Source of the DNA: a virus
IMG/VR virus record: IMGVR_UViG_3300033049_000020
Span: 777-64,776 of that record
Reading direction: 5' to 3' (one strand)
Length of the DNA stretch: 64,000 nucleotides
Below the pieces are notes generated by a model, which saw only the letters and a program-made list of their open reading frames with translations, had not been told where the DNA came from and ran no database searches. The translations under genes and the position numbers were made by a program. How positions within the stretch are numbered: the stretch's first letter is position 1; every line of letters begins with the position of its first letter. Positions 45,099 to 51,578 of the stretch are shown here, piece after piece.

Positions 45099-45179
45099 TT
45101 ACTTTTTAGGTCTTGGCTTAGGCTTTGGCTTATTACAGCCACAACCTCTAAATTCAAATGATTTAAGTTGTGTTTTCAT
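45099..45179 (-). CDS. 26-aa Cys/Pro/Lys peptide
   Basis: A minus-strand frame reads MKTQLKSFEFRGCGCNKP then KPKPRPKK. It is preceded on that strand by ATATTTATA and the ATG. The regular KP repeat and a promoter-like motif make it more than chance, but at 26 aa this stays tentative. Confidence 0.4.
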   Translation of the reverse strand: MKTQLKSFEFRGCGCNKPKPKPRPKK

Positions 45180-45246
45180 ATCTATAAATATGCGTGAGCA
45201 CGAATAAAGTCTTGAATCATTAGTAAAATGACTTAAATTAGTAAAA

Positions 45247-45465
45247 ATGTTTGATAAGAAAATACACATAATCAACAAACAATGGGATTATATCACATCC
45301 ATGAGAACAGCATCAGTTCCACATAGAGACGAGCTAATTCATATTGACGGACAATACAATATAGTAGTAAATATAATCTACGAATCTAAGTGGTATGGTA
45401 CCAAAATATTCGTTATTACGGAACCAGTTACAACTAATATTGAACCTGAAACAGAAAAAAAGTAA
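45247..45465 (+). CDS. unknown small protein
   Basis: 72 aa (MFDKKIHIINKQWDYIT...), alpha/beta, no motif. The 68 nt before it contain no recognised promoter. Confidence 0.5.
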   Translation: MFDKKIHIINKQWDYITSMRTASVPHRDELIHIDGQYNIVVNIIYESKWYGTKIFVITEPVTTNIEPETEKK

Positions 45466-45473
45466 GAAAAAGC

Positions 45474-45504
45474 TTGTATTATCGGATAATTATTCGTATC
45501 TTTG
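45474..45504 (+). promoter_or_regulatory. Bacteroidota-type promoter (pth2)
   Basis: TTG 45474-45476, N20, TATCTTTG 45497-45504. An ATATTTATA motif follows at 45515-45523, so both promoter classes precede this gene. Confidence 0.8.
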
Positions 45505-45537
45505 TCATCAACTAATATTTATATAAAAACAAGTAAG

Positions 45538-45921
45538 ATGAAGAAAGAACAAGATTGTATGTAGATTTGTAAGAACAACAAGTTAATTACTATTACGAGG
45601 CAAGATATGCCTTATGGGTATCAGTGCGTCCAGAGCGCACATTCAGTAGCATACTTTGCTATTGACTACCGTGAAGAATTCGAAAGATGGCACGAGACCT
45701 CACAATACATGGTCTCCCTAGGTGCTAAAGATGAAAATCATTTAAAGGAGCTAATCAATAAAGCTGATGAGAAGGGTGTTAAAGTCTCTATCTTCATCGA
45801 GCCTGACCTTGATAATCAAATAACGTCTATAACATTGGAACCTTGTGAGGCAGCTCGTAAGATGACCAGTTCATTACCAAAAATAATGAAAGAATTAGGT
45901 TGGGAGGTGCCAGCATCATGA
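45538..45921 (+). CDS. Pth2-type peptidyl-tRNA hydrolase with in-frame UAG
   Basis: From ATG 45538 the frame reads MKKEQDCM, then TAG (45562-45564), then ICKNNKLITITRQDMPYGYQCVQ... to TGA at 45921. The part after the stop has the Pth2 pattern: first strand KLITITRQDMPYGYQCVQSAHS, and the core KVSIFIEPDLDNQITSITLEP. The first strand lies upstream of the next ATG (45607), so a start there would delete part of the fold. Readthrough by a CUA tRNA (one is encoded at 46559) would give 127 aa. Pth2 frees tRNA from stalled peptidyl-tRNA. The family call is moderate. Confidence 0.6.
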
Positions 45922-46187
45922 GAACTATCATATTCAAAGACGATAAGGTACGCCCTATCACATTCCATTTCAATAAAGGTCATTTACAAGACTCTAACAT
46001 TCCAATGTGGATTGTTAAGTATAAGGGTGAGACACATTACGTCCACCATGTTACTGTAAGTGAAGGGATAGGATTATCGACTAAGGAATCACCCGACCAC
46101 CCGACTACCAAAGGTAGCTTAAGGTTCAAAGGGTCGTTAACCATAACTACAGGGGATGATAAGAAATTATTAGCCGAAATTTGCTAA
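45918..46187 (+). CDS. unknown small protein
   Basis: 89 aa from ATG 45918, overlapping the Pth2 stop (ATGA). Contains HHVTVSEGIGLSTKE; beta-rich, unknown. Its end overlaps the next promoter. Confidence 0.5.
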   Translation: MRTIIFKDDKVRPITFHFNKGHLQDSNIPMWIVKYKGETHYVHHVTVSEGIGLSTKESPDHPTTKGSLRFKGSLTITTGDDKKLLAEIC

Positions 46188-46211
46188 AGTGAAAATAATT
46201 TAGTATCTTTG
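46181..46211 (+). promoter_or_regulatory. Bacteroidota-type promoter (tRNA operon)
   Basis: TTG 46181-46183, N20, TATCTTTG 46204-46211, 10 nt before the first tRNA. Confidence 0.82.
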
Positions 46212-46221
46212 TATAATAGAA

Positions 46222-46292
46222 GTGTAGGTGTCAGAGTGGTTATGTAGTTCCCTGCAAAGGTTCTTACGGTGGTTCGATTCCATCCCTACACT
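46222..46292 (+). tRNA. tRNA-Cys(GCA)
   Basis: Acceptor GTGTAGG/CCTACAC and T-arm GGTGG-TTCGATT-CCATC. Loop CTGCAAA gives anticodon GCA. The anticodon stem GTTCC/GGTTC has two central T-T mismatches. No CCA encoded. Confidence 0.7.
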
Positions 46293-46331
46293 CTTAATCA
46301 TAATATTTATGGAATATTATTTAACTAATAA

Positions 46332-46568
46332 ATGACTAATTATTACGAAATAACTAAATACACTAAGTTCTTTATACAGCACTTGAACTCAGATGTATAT
46401 ACCATACATAGAGACGATAATAATTGTCCTAATATTAAAGTAGGTGACACCATCAATGTCGGGGGTGAGGTATTTGAGATAGAGAAGATGGAAAGCTTTG
46501 AAAAATCATTCGGATTAAAGGGGCAGAACGTTGCAGTAGTAGTAAGAGCAAAGAATATGCCTTTGTAG
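46332..46568 (+). CDS. unknown small protein between tRNAs
   Basis: 78 aa, beta-rich (VGDTINVGGEVFEIEKMES). It ends TAG inside the following tRNA gene (CCTTTGTAG), so protein and tRNA share 10 nt. If UAG is read through, the frame meets another TAG after seven codons. Confidence 0.55.
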   Translation: MTNYYEITKYTKFFIQHLNSDVYTIHRDDNNCPNIKVGDTINVGGEVFEIEKMESFEKSFGLKGQNVAVVVRAKNMPL

Positions 46569-46632
46569 CTCAGTTGGTCAGAGTAGGGGACTCTAAATCC
46601 TTTGGTCGTGGGTTCGAATCCCACCATTGGCA
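46559..46632 (+). tRNA. tRNA with CUA anticodon (amber suppressor)
   Basis: T-arm GTGGG-TTCGAAT-CCCAC, D-stem GCTC/GAGT, anticodon stem GGGGA/TCCTT. Loop CTCTAAA places CUA at 34-36 with U33 and A37, matching known amber suppressor loops. Acceptor GCCTTTG/CATTGGC has two T-T mismatches. The charging amino acid is unknown. Confidence 0.72.
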
Positions 46633-46637
46633 CATAA

Positions 46638-46706
46638 GGGACAATTGTAGGTACGGGTCTGAGATTCTAAACCTCAAGGCATGGGGTTCGAATCCCCATT
46701 GTCCCT
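46638..46706 (+). tRNA. second CUA-anticodon tRNA-like gene with short D region
   Basis: Acceptor GGGACAA/TTGTCCC and T-arm TGGGG-TTCGAAT-CCCCA are perfect. The anticodon stem TGAGA/CCTCA has one A-C pair and loop TTCTAAA, again giving CUA. Only 13 nt separate position 9 from the anticodon stem, so the D-arm is reduced. 69 nt; functionality uncertain. Confidence 0.55.
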
Positions 46707-46739
46707 CTGTTATTACCAAATAAACTTAATATCTTTATT

Positions 46740-47267
46740 ATGTTAAAACAAATTTCATACTTCGAGAAGGAAGCTCTCATCAGGGCGGCATTTCCTAAAG
46801 ATATCATTTGTCATATCTCTGGTGCTTATACTAATGGTGACGATAGTGATGAGCTTACAATAGAGAAATCCTTAAAGCAGATAGCTTTTAGAAAACAATG
46901 GAATATAGATAACCCACATGAGGTTATATACGAACCTTCTGGTACTACATATAAACGACCAGAACCAGAACTATTCGTCTTACAAGAAATAGACCCTGAT
47001 TGGACTTTAGATTATTACTTCCGAGAGGAATATGGTCAAGCTATCTTTGATGAGCTGACAGCCAAACATAGGGGACAACGAATTAACTTCAAATATACTA
47101 ATATAGATAAGGATATTAACATCGATATTGATGGTACAGTAGTTGAGTTATATGCGCCTCCGAATAAAGATGCTAAACGAAATAAGGACAACTATAGGGT
47201 CTTATGGGATGACGGAAAGATAGGTGTAGTAGAATTAGAAGAAAAAGCCATAACTTTATTGAACTGA
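46740..47267 (+). CDS. unknown protein
   Basis: 175 aa (MLKQISYFEKEALIRAAFPK...). The C-terminal half reads like an SH3/KOW-type beta barrel (YRVLWDDGKIGVVELEEKA, GQRINFKYTNIDKDINIDI). TATCTTTA at 46730-46737 is a weak -7 element just before the ATG. Confidence 0.55.
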   Translation: MLKQISYFEKEALIRAAFPKDIICHISGAYTNGDDSDELTIEKSLKQIAFRKQWNIDNPHEVIYEPSGTTYKRPEPELFVLQEIDPDWTLDYYFREEYGQAIFDELTAKHRGQRINFKYTNIDKDINIDIDGTVVELYAPPNKDAKRNKDNYRVLWDDGKIGVVELEEKAITLLN

Positions 47268-47313
47268 TTATCAATCACTTAGTAATTATTTTCAAAAAAC
47301 TTTACAATAATAC

Positions 47314-47344
47314 TTGACAAATCCAAATAAATATAGTATCTTTG
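47314..47344 (+). promoter_or_regulatory. Bacteroidota-type promoter of the ncRNA island
   Basis: TTG 47314-47316, N20, TATCTTTG 47337-47344. No open reading frame follows before the terminator at 47969-47993; the ~650-nt transcript is entirely structured RNA elements. Confidence 0.82.
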
Positions 47345-47378
47345 TATCATAATTAACCGAAAGGTTCTTTGAAATTTT

Positions 47379-47481
47379 GGCCTTGTAGCTCAGAGAAGAC
47401 GGATTTATAAGTACTTCGGTACCTTTATCTTAAAGAGCACTGTCTAGACAGATGTCGCAGGTTGAATCCCTGCCGAGGCCA
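47379..47481 (+). ncRNA. tRNA-like RNA A: expanded D-loop, collapsed anticodon loop
   Basis: Acceptor GGCCTTG/CGAGGCC, U8-A9, D-stem GCTC/GAGC and T-arm GCAGG-TTGAATC-CCTGC are tRNA-like. The D-loop holds about 43 nt including a GTAC-TTCG-GTAC hairpin. The anticodon stem position reads CTGTCTAGACAG, leaving no room for a 7-nt loop. Discriminator A at 47481, no CCA. Confidence 0.6.
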
Positions 47482-47486
47482 CATAT

Positions 47487-47550
47487 GGGGATGAAGTAAG
47501 TACACCTAGTGTAAACTGCTTTTGGAAGCTCACCCTTCCCATCCCCACCA
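47487..47550 (+). ncRNA. tRNA-like RNA B: minimal, no D-arm, CCA encoded
   Basis: Acceptor GGGGATG/CATCCCC followed by ACCA. A hairpin TACAC-CTA-GTGTA stands where the anticodon arm would be, and GGAAG-CTCACC-CTTCC where the T-arm would be. No T-loop consensus and no D-arm; 64 nt including CCA. Confidence 0.5.
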
Positions 47551-47553
47551 ATT

Positions 47554-47616
47554 GGGGACGAAGCATTGGGGTTAAAGCCAAACGCTTACTTGGTAGTGAA
47601 AATCTACCCGTCCCCA
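47554..47616 (+). ncRNA. tRNA-like RNA C: minimal
   Basis: Acceptor GGGGACG/CGTCCCC plus A. T-arm-like GGTAG-TGAAAAT-CTACC. The middle forms AAGC/GCTT enclosing TTGG/CCAA. 63 nt, close in plan to RNA B. Confidence 0.5.
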
Positions 47617-47623
47617 CTAATAT

Positions 47624-47757
47624 GCGTGGATAGCATAATCAGAAAGGACACTGATAATATTGTCGTTGAATTACATTCTTGGTCGACAATCGCTAATTAT
47701 ACCTTTCTAGTGCAACTGCTTAGGTAGTTTGTTGAGGTGGAAACCCTCATCCATGCA
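47624..47757 (+). ncRNA. tRNA-like RNA D: large D-loop insertion
   Basis: Acceptor GCGTGGA/TCCATGC, U8-A9, D-stem GCAT/GTGC, T-arm-like TGAGG-TGGAAAC-CCTCA. A 72-nt D-loop insertion contains nested stems AGAAAGG/CCTTTCT and ATTGTCG/CGACAAT. The anticodon position is ACTGC-TTAG-GTAGT, a 4-nt loop. Confidence 0.55.
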
Positions 47758-47765
47758 CTTTTTAA

Positions 47766-47960
47766 AAGTTAGGTTCAGCAACCAAATCCAACTATGGAAG
47801 TCTGTTTCATGCGTTAACTAACTAACTTGTAAAATATTAAAAGTAGATTTCAGCAACCCAAATCTTTCAGATAAGAAAAACCATCTACTTGAACTTTTAA
47901 AGGAAGCTTACAGCAACTTACAAATCTAAAATCAATTTTAACGGAAAAAGATGCCTTCCT
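47766..47960 (+). repeat. three tandem hairpin elements with conserved CAGCAAC
   Basis: Element 1: AAGTTAG (47766-47772) pairs with CTAACTT (47823-47829), CAGCAAC at 47776-47782. Element 2: AAGTAGAT (47841-47848) pairs with ATCTACTT (47883-47890), CAGCAAC at 47851-47857. Element 3: AGGAAG (47901-47906) pairs with CTTCCT (47955-47960), CAGCAAC at 47911-47917. Each CAGCAAC is followed within 0-3 nt by CAAATC. The stems differ but keep pairing, so structure is conserved, not sequence. Confidence 0.7.
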
Positions 47961-47968
47961 GATGCACT

Positions 47969-48003
47969 AAACCCTTAGCTAACCGCTAAGGGTTTTTTCT
48001 TTA
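47969..48003 (+). terminator. intrinsic terminator of the ncRNA island
   Basis: AACCCTTAGC (47969-47978) pairs with GCTAAGGGTT (47984-47993), followed by TTTTCTTT. Confidence 0.85.
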
Positions 48004-48026
48004 TCGATAATATCAATTATTTTCGG

Positions 48027-48034
48027 TATCTTTG
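48027..48034 (+). promoter_or_regulatory. -7 element TATCTTTG
   Basis: Four nt before ATG 48039. The -33 position (48004-48006) is TCG rather than TTG, so it is weaker than the others. Confidence 0.6.
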
Positions 48035-48038
48035 CAGT

Positions 48039-48611
48039 ATGGAAATTAAATATACCAATATTATGAATGAGAAAGTGAAGAATAAAAACGGGGTAATATT
48101 TCCTAAGTTATTAATCATCGGAAATGGTCGCCATGGGAAAGATACAGTAGCTGAAATTCTACGAGACGAATACCAGATGACATTCAAGTCGTCATCATTA
48201 GCAGCAGCAGAGATATTCCTGTATGATGCATTAAAAGACAAATACAATTATCAGACTCCAGAAGAGTGTTTTGAGGATAGAGCTAATCATAGACCAGAGT
48301 GGTATGAAATGATTTGTGATTATAACAATCTTGATAAGGCTAAGTTAGCCAAGTCTATCCTAAAGGAGGCTGACTGTTATGTTGGTATGCGAGATAGAGG
48401 TGAGATAGTAGAATGTCTAAAACAAGGAGTATTTGAACTCGTTATTTGGGTGGACGCATCTGACCGATTACCGTTGGAACCAGCATCCTCATTCAACATA
48501 GATAAGTCTTGTGCAGATATAATTATCGAGAACAATGGTACTTTAGAAGAGTTAGTCGCTAAAGTAAAGAGATTAGGAAGTGTATTGGACGTTTACGAGC
48601 CAATGTTCTAA
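48039..48611 (+). CDS. deoxynucleoside monophosphate kinase-like P-loop protein
   Basis: 190 aa. Walker A-like LLIIGNGRHGKDTVAEIL, then a lid region and VIWVDASDRLPLE. This is the pattern of phage dNMP or adenylate-type kinases (T4 gp1-like), which supply dNDPs for replication. A second ATG (48063) is possible. A terminator follows at 48636. Confidence 0.7.
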   Translation: MEIKYTNIMNEKVKNKNGVIFPKLLIIGNGRHGKDTVAEILRDEYQMTFKSSSLAAAEIFLYDALKDKYNYQTPEECFEDRANHRPEWYEMICDYNNLDKAKLAKSILKEADCYVGMRDRGEIVECLKQGVFELVIWVDASDRLPLEPASSFNIDKSCADIIIENNGTLEELVAKVKRLGSVLDVYEPMF

Positions 48612-48635
48612 AAGTCAGCTAAATAGATTAATAGA

Positions 48636-48667
48636 AAAGCTCAGATTTGGTTATCTGGGCTTTTTTT
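48636..48667 (+). terminator. intrinsic terminator
   Basis: AAGCTCAGAT / ATCTGGGCTT hairpin plus seven T's. It overlaps the -33 element (TTG 48647-48649) of the next promoter, whose -7 element is TACCTTTG at 48670-48677. Confidence 0.8.
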
Positions 48668-48693
48668 CGTACCTTTGTATTATATTTATAGAT

Positions 48694-49152
48694 ATGAAGT
48701 TAGGAGAAGCATTTGATGAGATAACTAACGAGCCACATATCGAAGTAGAGGATACGGAGGATGGGTTTGACGTAACGGTATATGTGGGTGGCATAAAAGC
48801 TGGTAAATTAGTGGCACAATACATTACTGGTGGCTATTGGGGATTCGAGGATGAATTCAGTGAGGAGGAGTATGATGTAATGTTCCCAGACGATAGTTTC
48901 TTCAAGATTGAGTATGTATCTGTAGATGACGGATACAAGGGTGATGGGTTAGGTAAACTTATGATGAGTAAAGCGATTGCACTGATTAAGAATAATGGGA
49001 TAGATACCGTATATTTGAATGCCTCTCCCATGGGCTTTACTGGTTTAGATATATCCGATTTAGTAGGGTTCTACAAGAAATTCGGATTTAAGGTTATACA
49101 AAAAACAGGTGATAAGTATCACGAGAATAAAGAAATGATATTGAAATTATGA
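48694..49152 (+). CDS. GNAT N-acetyltransferase
   Basis: 152 aa from ATG 48694. Motif A is VSVDDGYKGDGLGKLMMSKA, followed by TVYLNASP and LVGFYKKFGFKVIQKTG, the full GNAT fold. Substrate unknown. Both TACCTTTG and ATATTTATA (48682-48690) precede it. Its end overlaps the CCA-enzyme start (ATGA). Confidence 0.75.
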   Translation: MKLGEAFDEITNEPHIEVEDTEDGFDVTVYVGGIKAGKLVAQYITGGYWGFEDEFSEEEYDVMFPDDSFFKIEYVSVDDGYKGDGLGKLMMSKAIALIKNNGIDTVYLNASPMGFTGLDISDLVGFYKKFGFKVIQKTGDKYHENKEMILKL

Positions 49153-49592
49153 GTGTAAGAGAAAATTTGCGAGGAAGACTACTAATCGAATCTGAGGAGA
49201 AGCGTATTCCTATGAATATTGAAATCCCAGATGATATACGTAAGATTGAACAAGTGTTCAAGTCTAACGGTAAGAAGTTGTTCGTAGTGGGTGGCTCAAT
49301 TAGAGACGCTATATTGGGTAAAGAACCTAAAGATTGGGATTTGGCAACTGACGCGGTGCCAGATGATGTGATACGAATGCTTAAAATGCAATCGTTCGTC
49401 ACTAACGTTATTGAGACTGGTAAAGCGTTCGGAGTCATTAATGCTTTGACAGTTAATGACGAATACGAAATTGCCACATTCAGAAAGGATATTTTTCATA
49501 ATGAGAAGAAGGATTTAGATTCATTTTTAATATATCTAAAAGGTACAGATATTGCTAAGTATGAATTGTTTAAAGAAGGGCTAATGAAATAG
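49149..49592 (+). CDS. CCA-adding enzyme, N-terminal fragment
   Basis: 147 aa. After a 20-aa leader (MSVRENLRGRLLIESEEKR) it has the class II nucleotidyltransferase head: FVVGGSIRDAILGKEPKDWDLATDA (GGxxRD and DxD) and EYEIATFRKD. The remainder of the enzyme (DGRRPDEVEF..., RRDLTINAL) is encoded at 50483, past a GIY-YIG gene. It ends in TAG; without that stop the frame would continue straight into the GIY-YIG gene. Most tRNAs here lack CCA, so the enzyme would be useful if the two parts assemble. Confidence 0.78.
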   Translation: MSVRENLRGRLLIESEEKRIPMNIEIPDDIRKIEQVFKSNGKKLFVVGGSIRDAILGKEPKDWDLATDAVPDDVIRMLKMQSFVTNVIETGKAFGVINALTVNDEYEIATFRKDIFHNEKKDLDSFLIYLKGTDIAKYELFKEGLMK

Positions 49593-49634
49593 CGACTTTT
49601 AGACTTCTTCATGATATTTATAATAAAGAATATC

Positions 49635-50309
49635 ATGGTAAAAGGTTACATATATAAATTGATTTGTCCGATAAGTGGTGAATGTAGATATGTTGGTAAG
49701 ACTGTTCAGAGATTAAATAAACGACTTAACAAACATAAGTATGATAAGAGAAAGAATCCGAGCCATAAGAATAGTTGGTTAATTCAATTAGAGGATAAAG
49801 GGTTATTAGGTGATATAAAAATTGAAATAATAGAGGAATGTGATACTTCGGTATTAAATGATAGGGAAATATTTTGGATTGCTAAATTAACTAGTAGTGG
49901 TTATAAGTTAACCAATATGACGGAAGGTGGTGATGTTGGTTCGTTAGGTTATAAACACACTGACGAAGCCATACGTAAAATTTCTGAGGCTGGAAAAAAA
50001 CGTAAGGGGTTTAAACATACTGATGAAGCTAAGAAAAACATTAGTAAATCTCTTATTGGTAATGATAGGCATAAAGGGTGTAACCATTCGGAAGAAACGA
50101 AGAAACAAATATCCGAAAGTAAGAAAGGTACTGTTAGTTGGAATGCACAAACAGTTTTACAATTGGATAAGGAAAGTAACATAATAAGTGAGTGGAGAAG
50201 TGCTAAGTATGCTGCCGAACAACTTGGTTTAAGTCAGGGTAATATTTGGTCGGTAATAAACGGTGACCGAAACACTTGTGGTGGGTTTAAATGGAAAAAA
50301 AATGGATGA
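49635..50309 (+). CDS. GIY-YIG homing endonuclease inside the CCA-enzyme gene
   Basis: 224 aa from ATG 49635. GIY-YIG domain YIYKLICPISGECRYVGKT, then NUMOD3 repeats (GYKHTDEAIRKISEAGKK, GFKHTDEAKKNIS, GCNHSEETKKQIS) and a NUMOD1-like C-terminus. ATATTTATA (49614-49622) gives it a private leader. In frame with the upstream fragment across a single UAG. Confidence 0.88.
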   Translation: MVKGYIYKLICPISGECRYVGKTVQRLNKRLNKHKYDKRKNPSHKNSWLIQLEDKGLLGDIKIEIIEECDTSVLNDREIFWIAKLTSSGYKLTNMTEGGDVGSLGYKHTDEAIRKISEAGKKRKGFKHTDEAKKNISKSLIGNDRHKGCNHSEETKKQISESKKGTVSWNAQTVLQLDKESNIISEWRSAKYAAEQLGLSQGNIWSVINGDRNTCGGFKWKKNG

Positions 50310-50493
50310 AACTTATAAATATATGAAAGGGTGGGTCGATAGAGTTAATCAACCACAAAAAGATTTTTGGGTTGAAACTCCATGGGGTAGATTTAAAAAT
50401 CTTAGACCTATAACAACAGAAAATGACGAGATTGGTGAAATTACTATAACTATGCAATATGATAAATGGGATAAACAATCAGATGATGAGTAA
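50302..50493 (+). CDS. small protein, intein-C-like text
   Basis: 63 aa, overlapping the homing endonuclease stop. KDFWVETPWGRFKNL... resembles the start of the split-intein C half (FKVDTPYGFHNI...), but there is no block F/G or His-Asn and it is not in frame with the CCA fragment. Unknown; perhaps an insertion passenger or decayed intein piece. Confidence 0.4.
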   Translation: MDETYKYMKGWVDRVNQPQKDFWVETPWGRFKNLRPITTENDEIGEITITMQYDKWDKQSDDE

Positions 50494-51397
50494 CTGGGAA
50501 GAAATAGCTAAACAATTGGTACCTGATGAATATAATGAGTTTATGGCTCATTCTTCTGATGGCCGTAGACCAGATGAGGTAGAGTTCACGGACATTGCAA
50601 CCGATGTTAAAAGGCGAGACTTGACTATTAACGCACTTTTTTATGATTTGGATACCAATGAGGTTGTTGACCTCGTAGGTGGAGTAGAGGACATTAAAAA
50701 TGGTGTAGTGAAGACCGTAGGGGATGCTGGCGAACGTTTTGAAGAGGATAAACTTAGAATCCTCAGAGCTATCAGGTTTGCTGGTAGATTCGGGAGTCAA
50801 GTGGATTCAAAGATTGACCAACTACTTAGTAAGGATATTGACATGTCCCAGATTTCTGGAGAACGTATTAGAGACGAGTTCATTAAAGGTATTGAAAAGG
50901 CTAAATCAACAGTGCAATTCTTAGCTCTGATGAACAAGTACGACCTATTGGCACATGTGTTTCCAGACTTAATTCCTAAAGCAGGGGCTAATTCTAAAAC
51001 GTTTATGGAGAGCCATGACCCAGTACTGGTCATATCCTCAATCCTATTACCATTTGCAACCAGTAAATTAAAATCTCAATTGAATGGGCTTAAATACCCA
51101 CAGTCTGAGGCTTCTAATATAGAATTTTTAACGACTTGGCTACCAAATCTTAACCCTAATTTCATAAATCAATTTAAGAAGAAGCAAGTCAGAACTACAT
51201 TATCTGATGAACAGGTAATGGAGTTTGCCAAGTTCAACAGTATGGATGTTAATATGATTTCTACTATGCTTAAGTTTAACCTAAGCGTTAAAGGTGATGA
51301 AGTGATGTCCAAATATGGAATTAAGGGTAAAGAAGTGGGTAACATGATAGATAAACTTGAGGCCAGTAACTTCAAGTCTACCCTTAATAACTTGTAG
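50483..51397 (+). CDS. CCA-adding enzyme, C-terminal fragment
   Basis: 304 aa from ATG 50483 (MMSNWEEIAKQL...). Contains DGRRPDEVEFTDI, RRDLTINALFYDL, VVDLVGGVEDIKNG and EDKLRILRAIRFAGRFG, i.e. the nucleotide-recognition and neck regions, then a helical tail. The catalytic head is on the 49149 fragment. Both parts look intact, suggesting a two-subunit enzyme. Confidence 0.8.
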   Translation: MMSNWEEIAKQLVPDEYNEFMAHSSDGRRPDEVEFTDIATDVKRRDLTINALFYDLDTNEVVDLVGGVEDIKNGVVKTVGDAGERFEEDKLRILRAIRFAGRFGSQVDSKIDQLLSKDIDMSQISGERIRDEFIKGIEKAKSTVQFLALMNKYDLLAHVFPDLIPKAGANSKTFMESHDPVLVISSILLPFATSKLKSQLNGLKYPQSEASNIEFLTTWLPNLNPNFINQFKKKQVRTTLSDEQVMEFAKFNSMDVNMISTMLKFNLSVKGDEVMSKYGIKGKEVGNMIDKLEASNFKSTLNNL

Positions 51398-51521
51398 TTA
51401 ACAAATTTCACGGAAAAATGTTAAGAAACTTGACACTTGTTTTATCTACTTTAAAATCGTAACATATTGATAATCATCAGTTTACGTTAACCTAGGGTTA
51501 ATAAAATTGACTCGGTAGAGG

Positions 51522-51555
51522 TATGAAGACAAGTACTATGGTACTTGTCTTCATA
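51522..51555 (+). promoter_or_regulatory. perfect 15-bp hairpin overlapping an ATATTTATA motif
   Basis: TATGAAGACAAGTAC (51522-51536), loop TATG, GTACTTGTCTTCATA (51541-51555). No T-run, so not a clear terminator; the ATATTTATA motif begins at 51553. A smaller inverted repeat TTAACC-TAG-GGTTAA lies at 51487-51501. May regulate the 51579 operon. The rest of the 51398-51578 gap shows nothing else. Confidence 0.5.
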
Positions 51556-51578
51556 TTTATAGAAGAATAATTGGAAAT

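Noticed and set aside
47379-47960. CRISPR array or attachment site
   Set aside because: The repeated element has unequal spacing (75 and 60 nt), variable stems and only a 7-nt fixed core; no palindromic CRISPR repeat and no cas genes.
51522-51555. Intrinsic terminator
   Set aside because: The 15-bp hairpin is perfect but has no following T-run; it overlaps a promoter-like motif instead.
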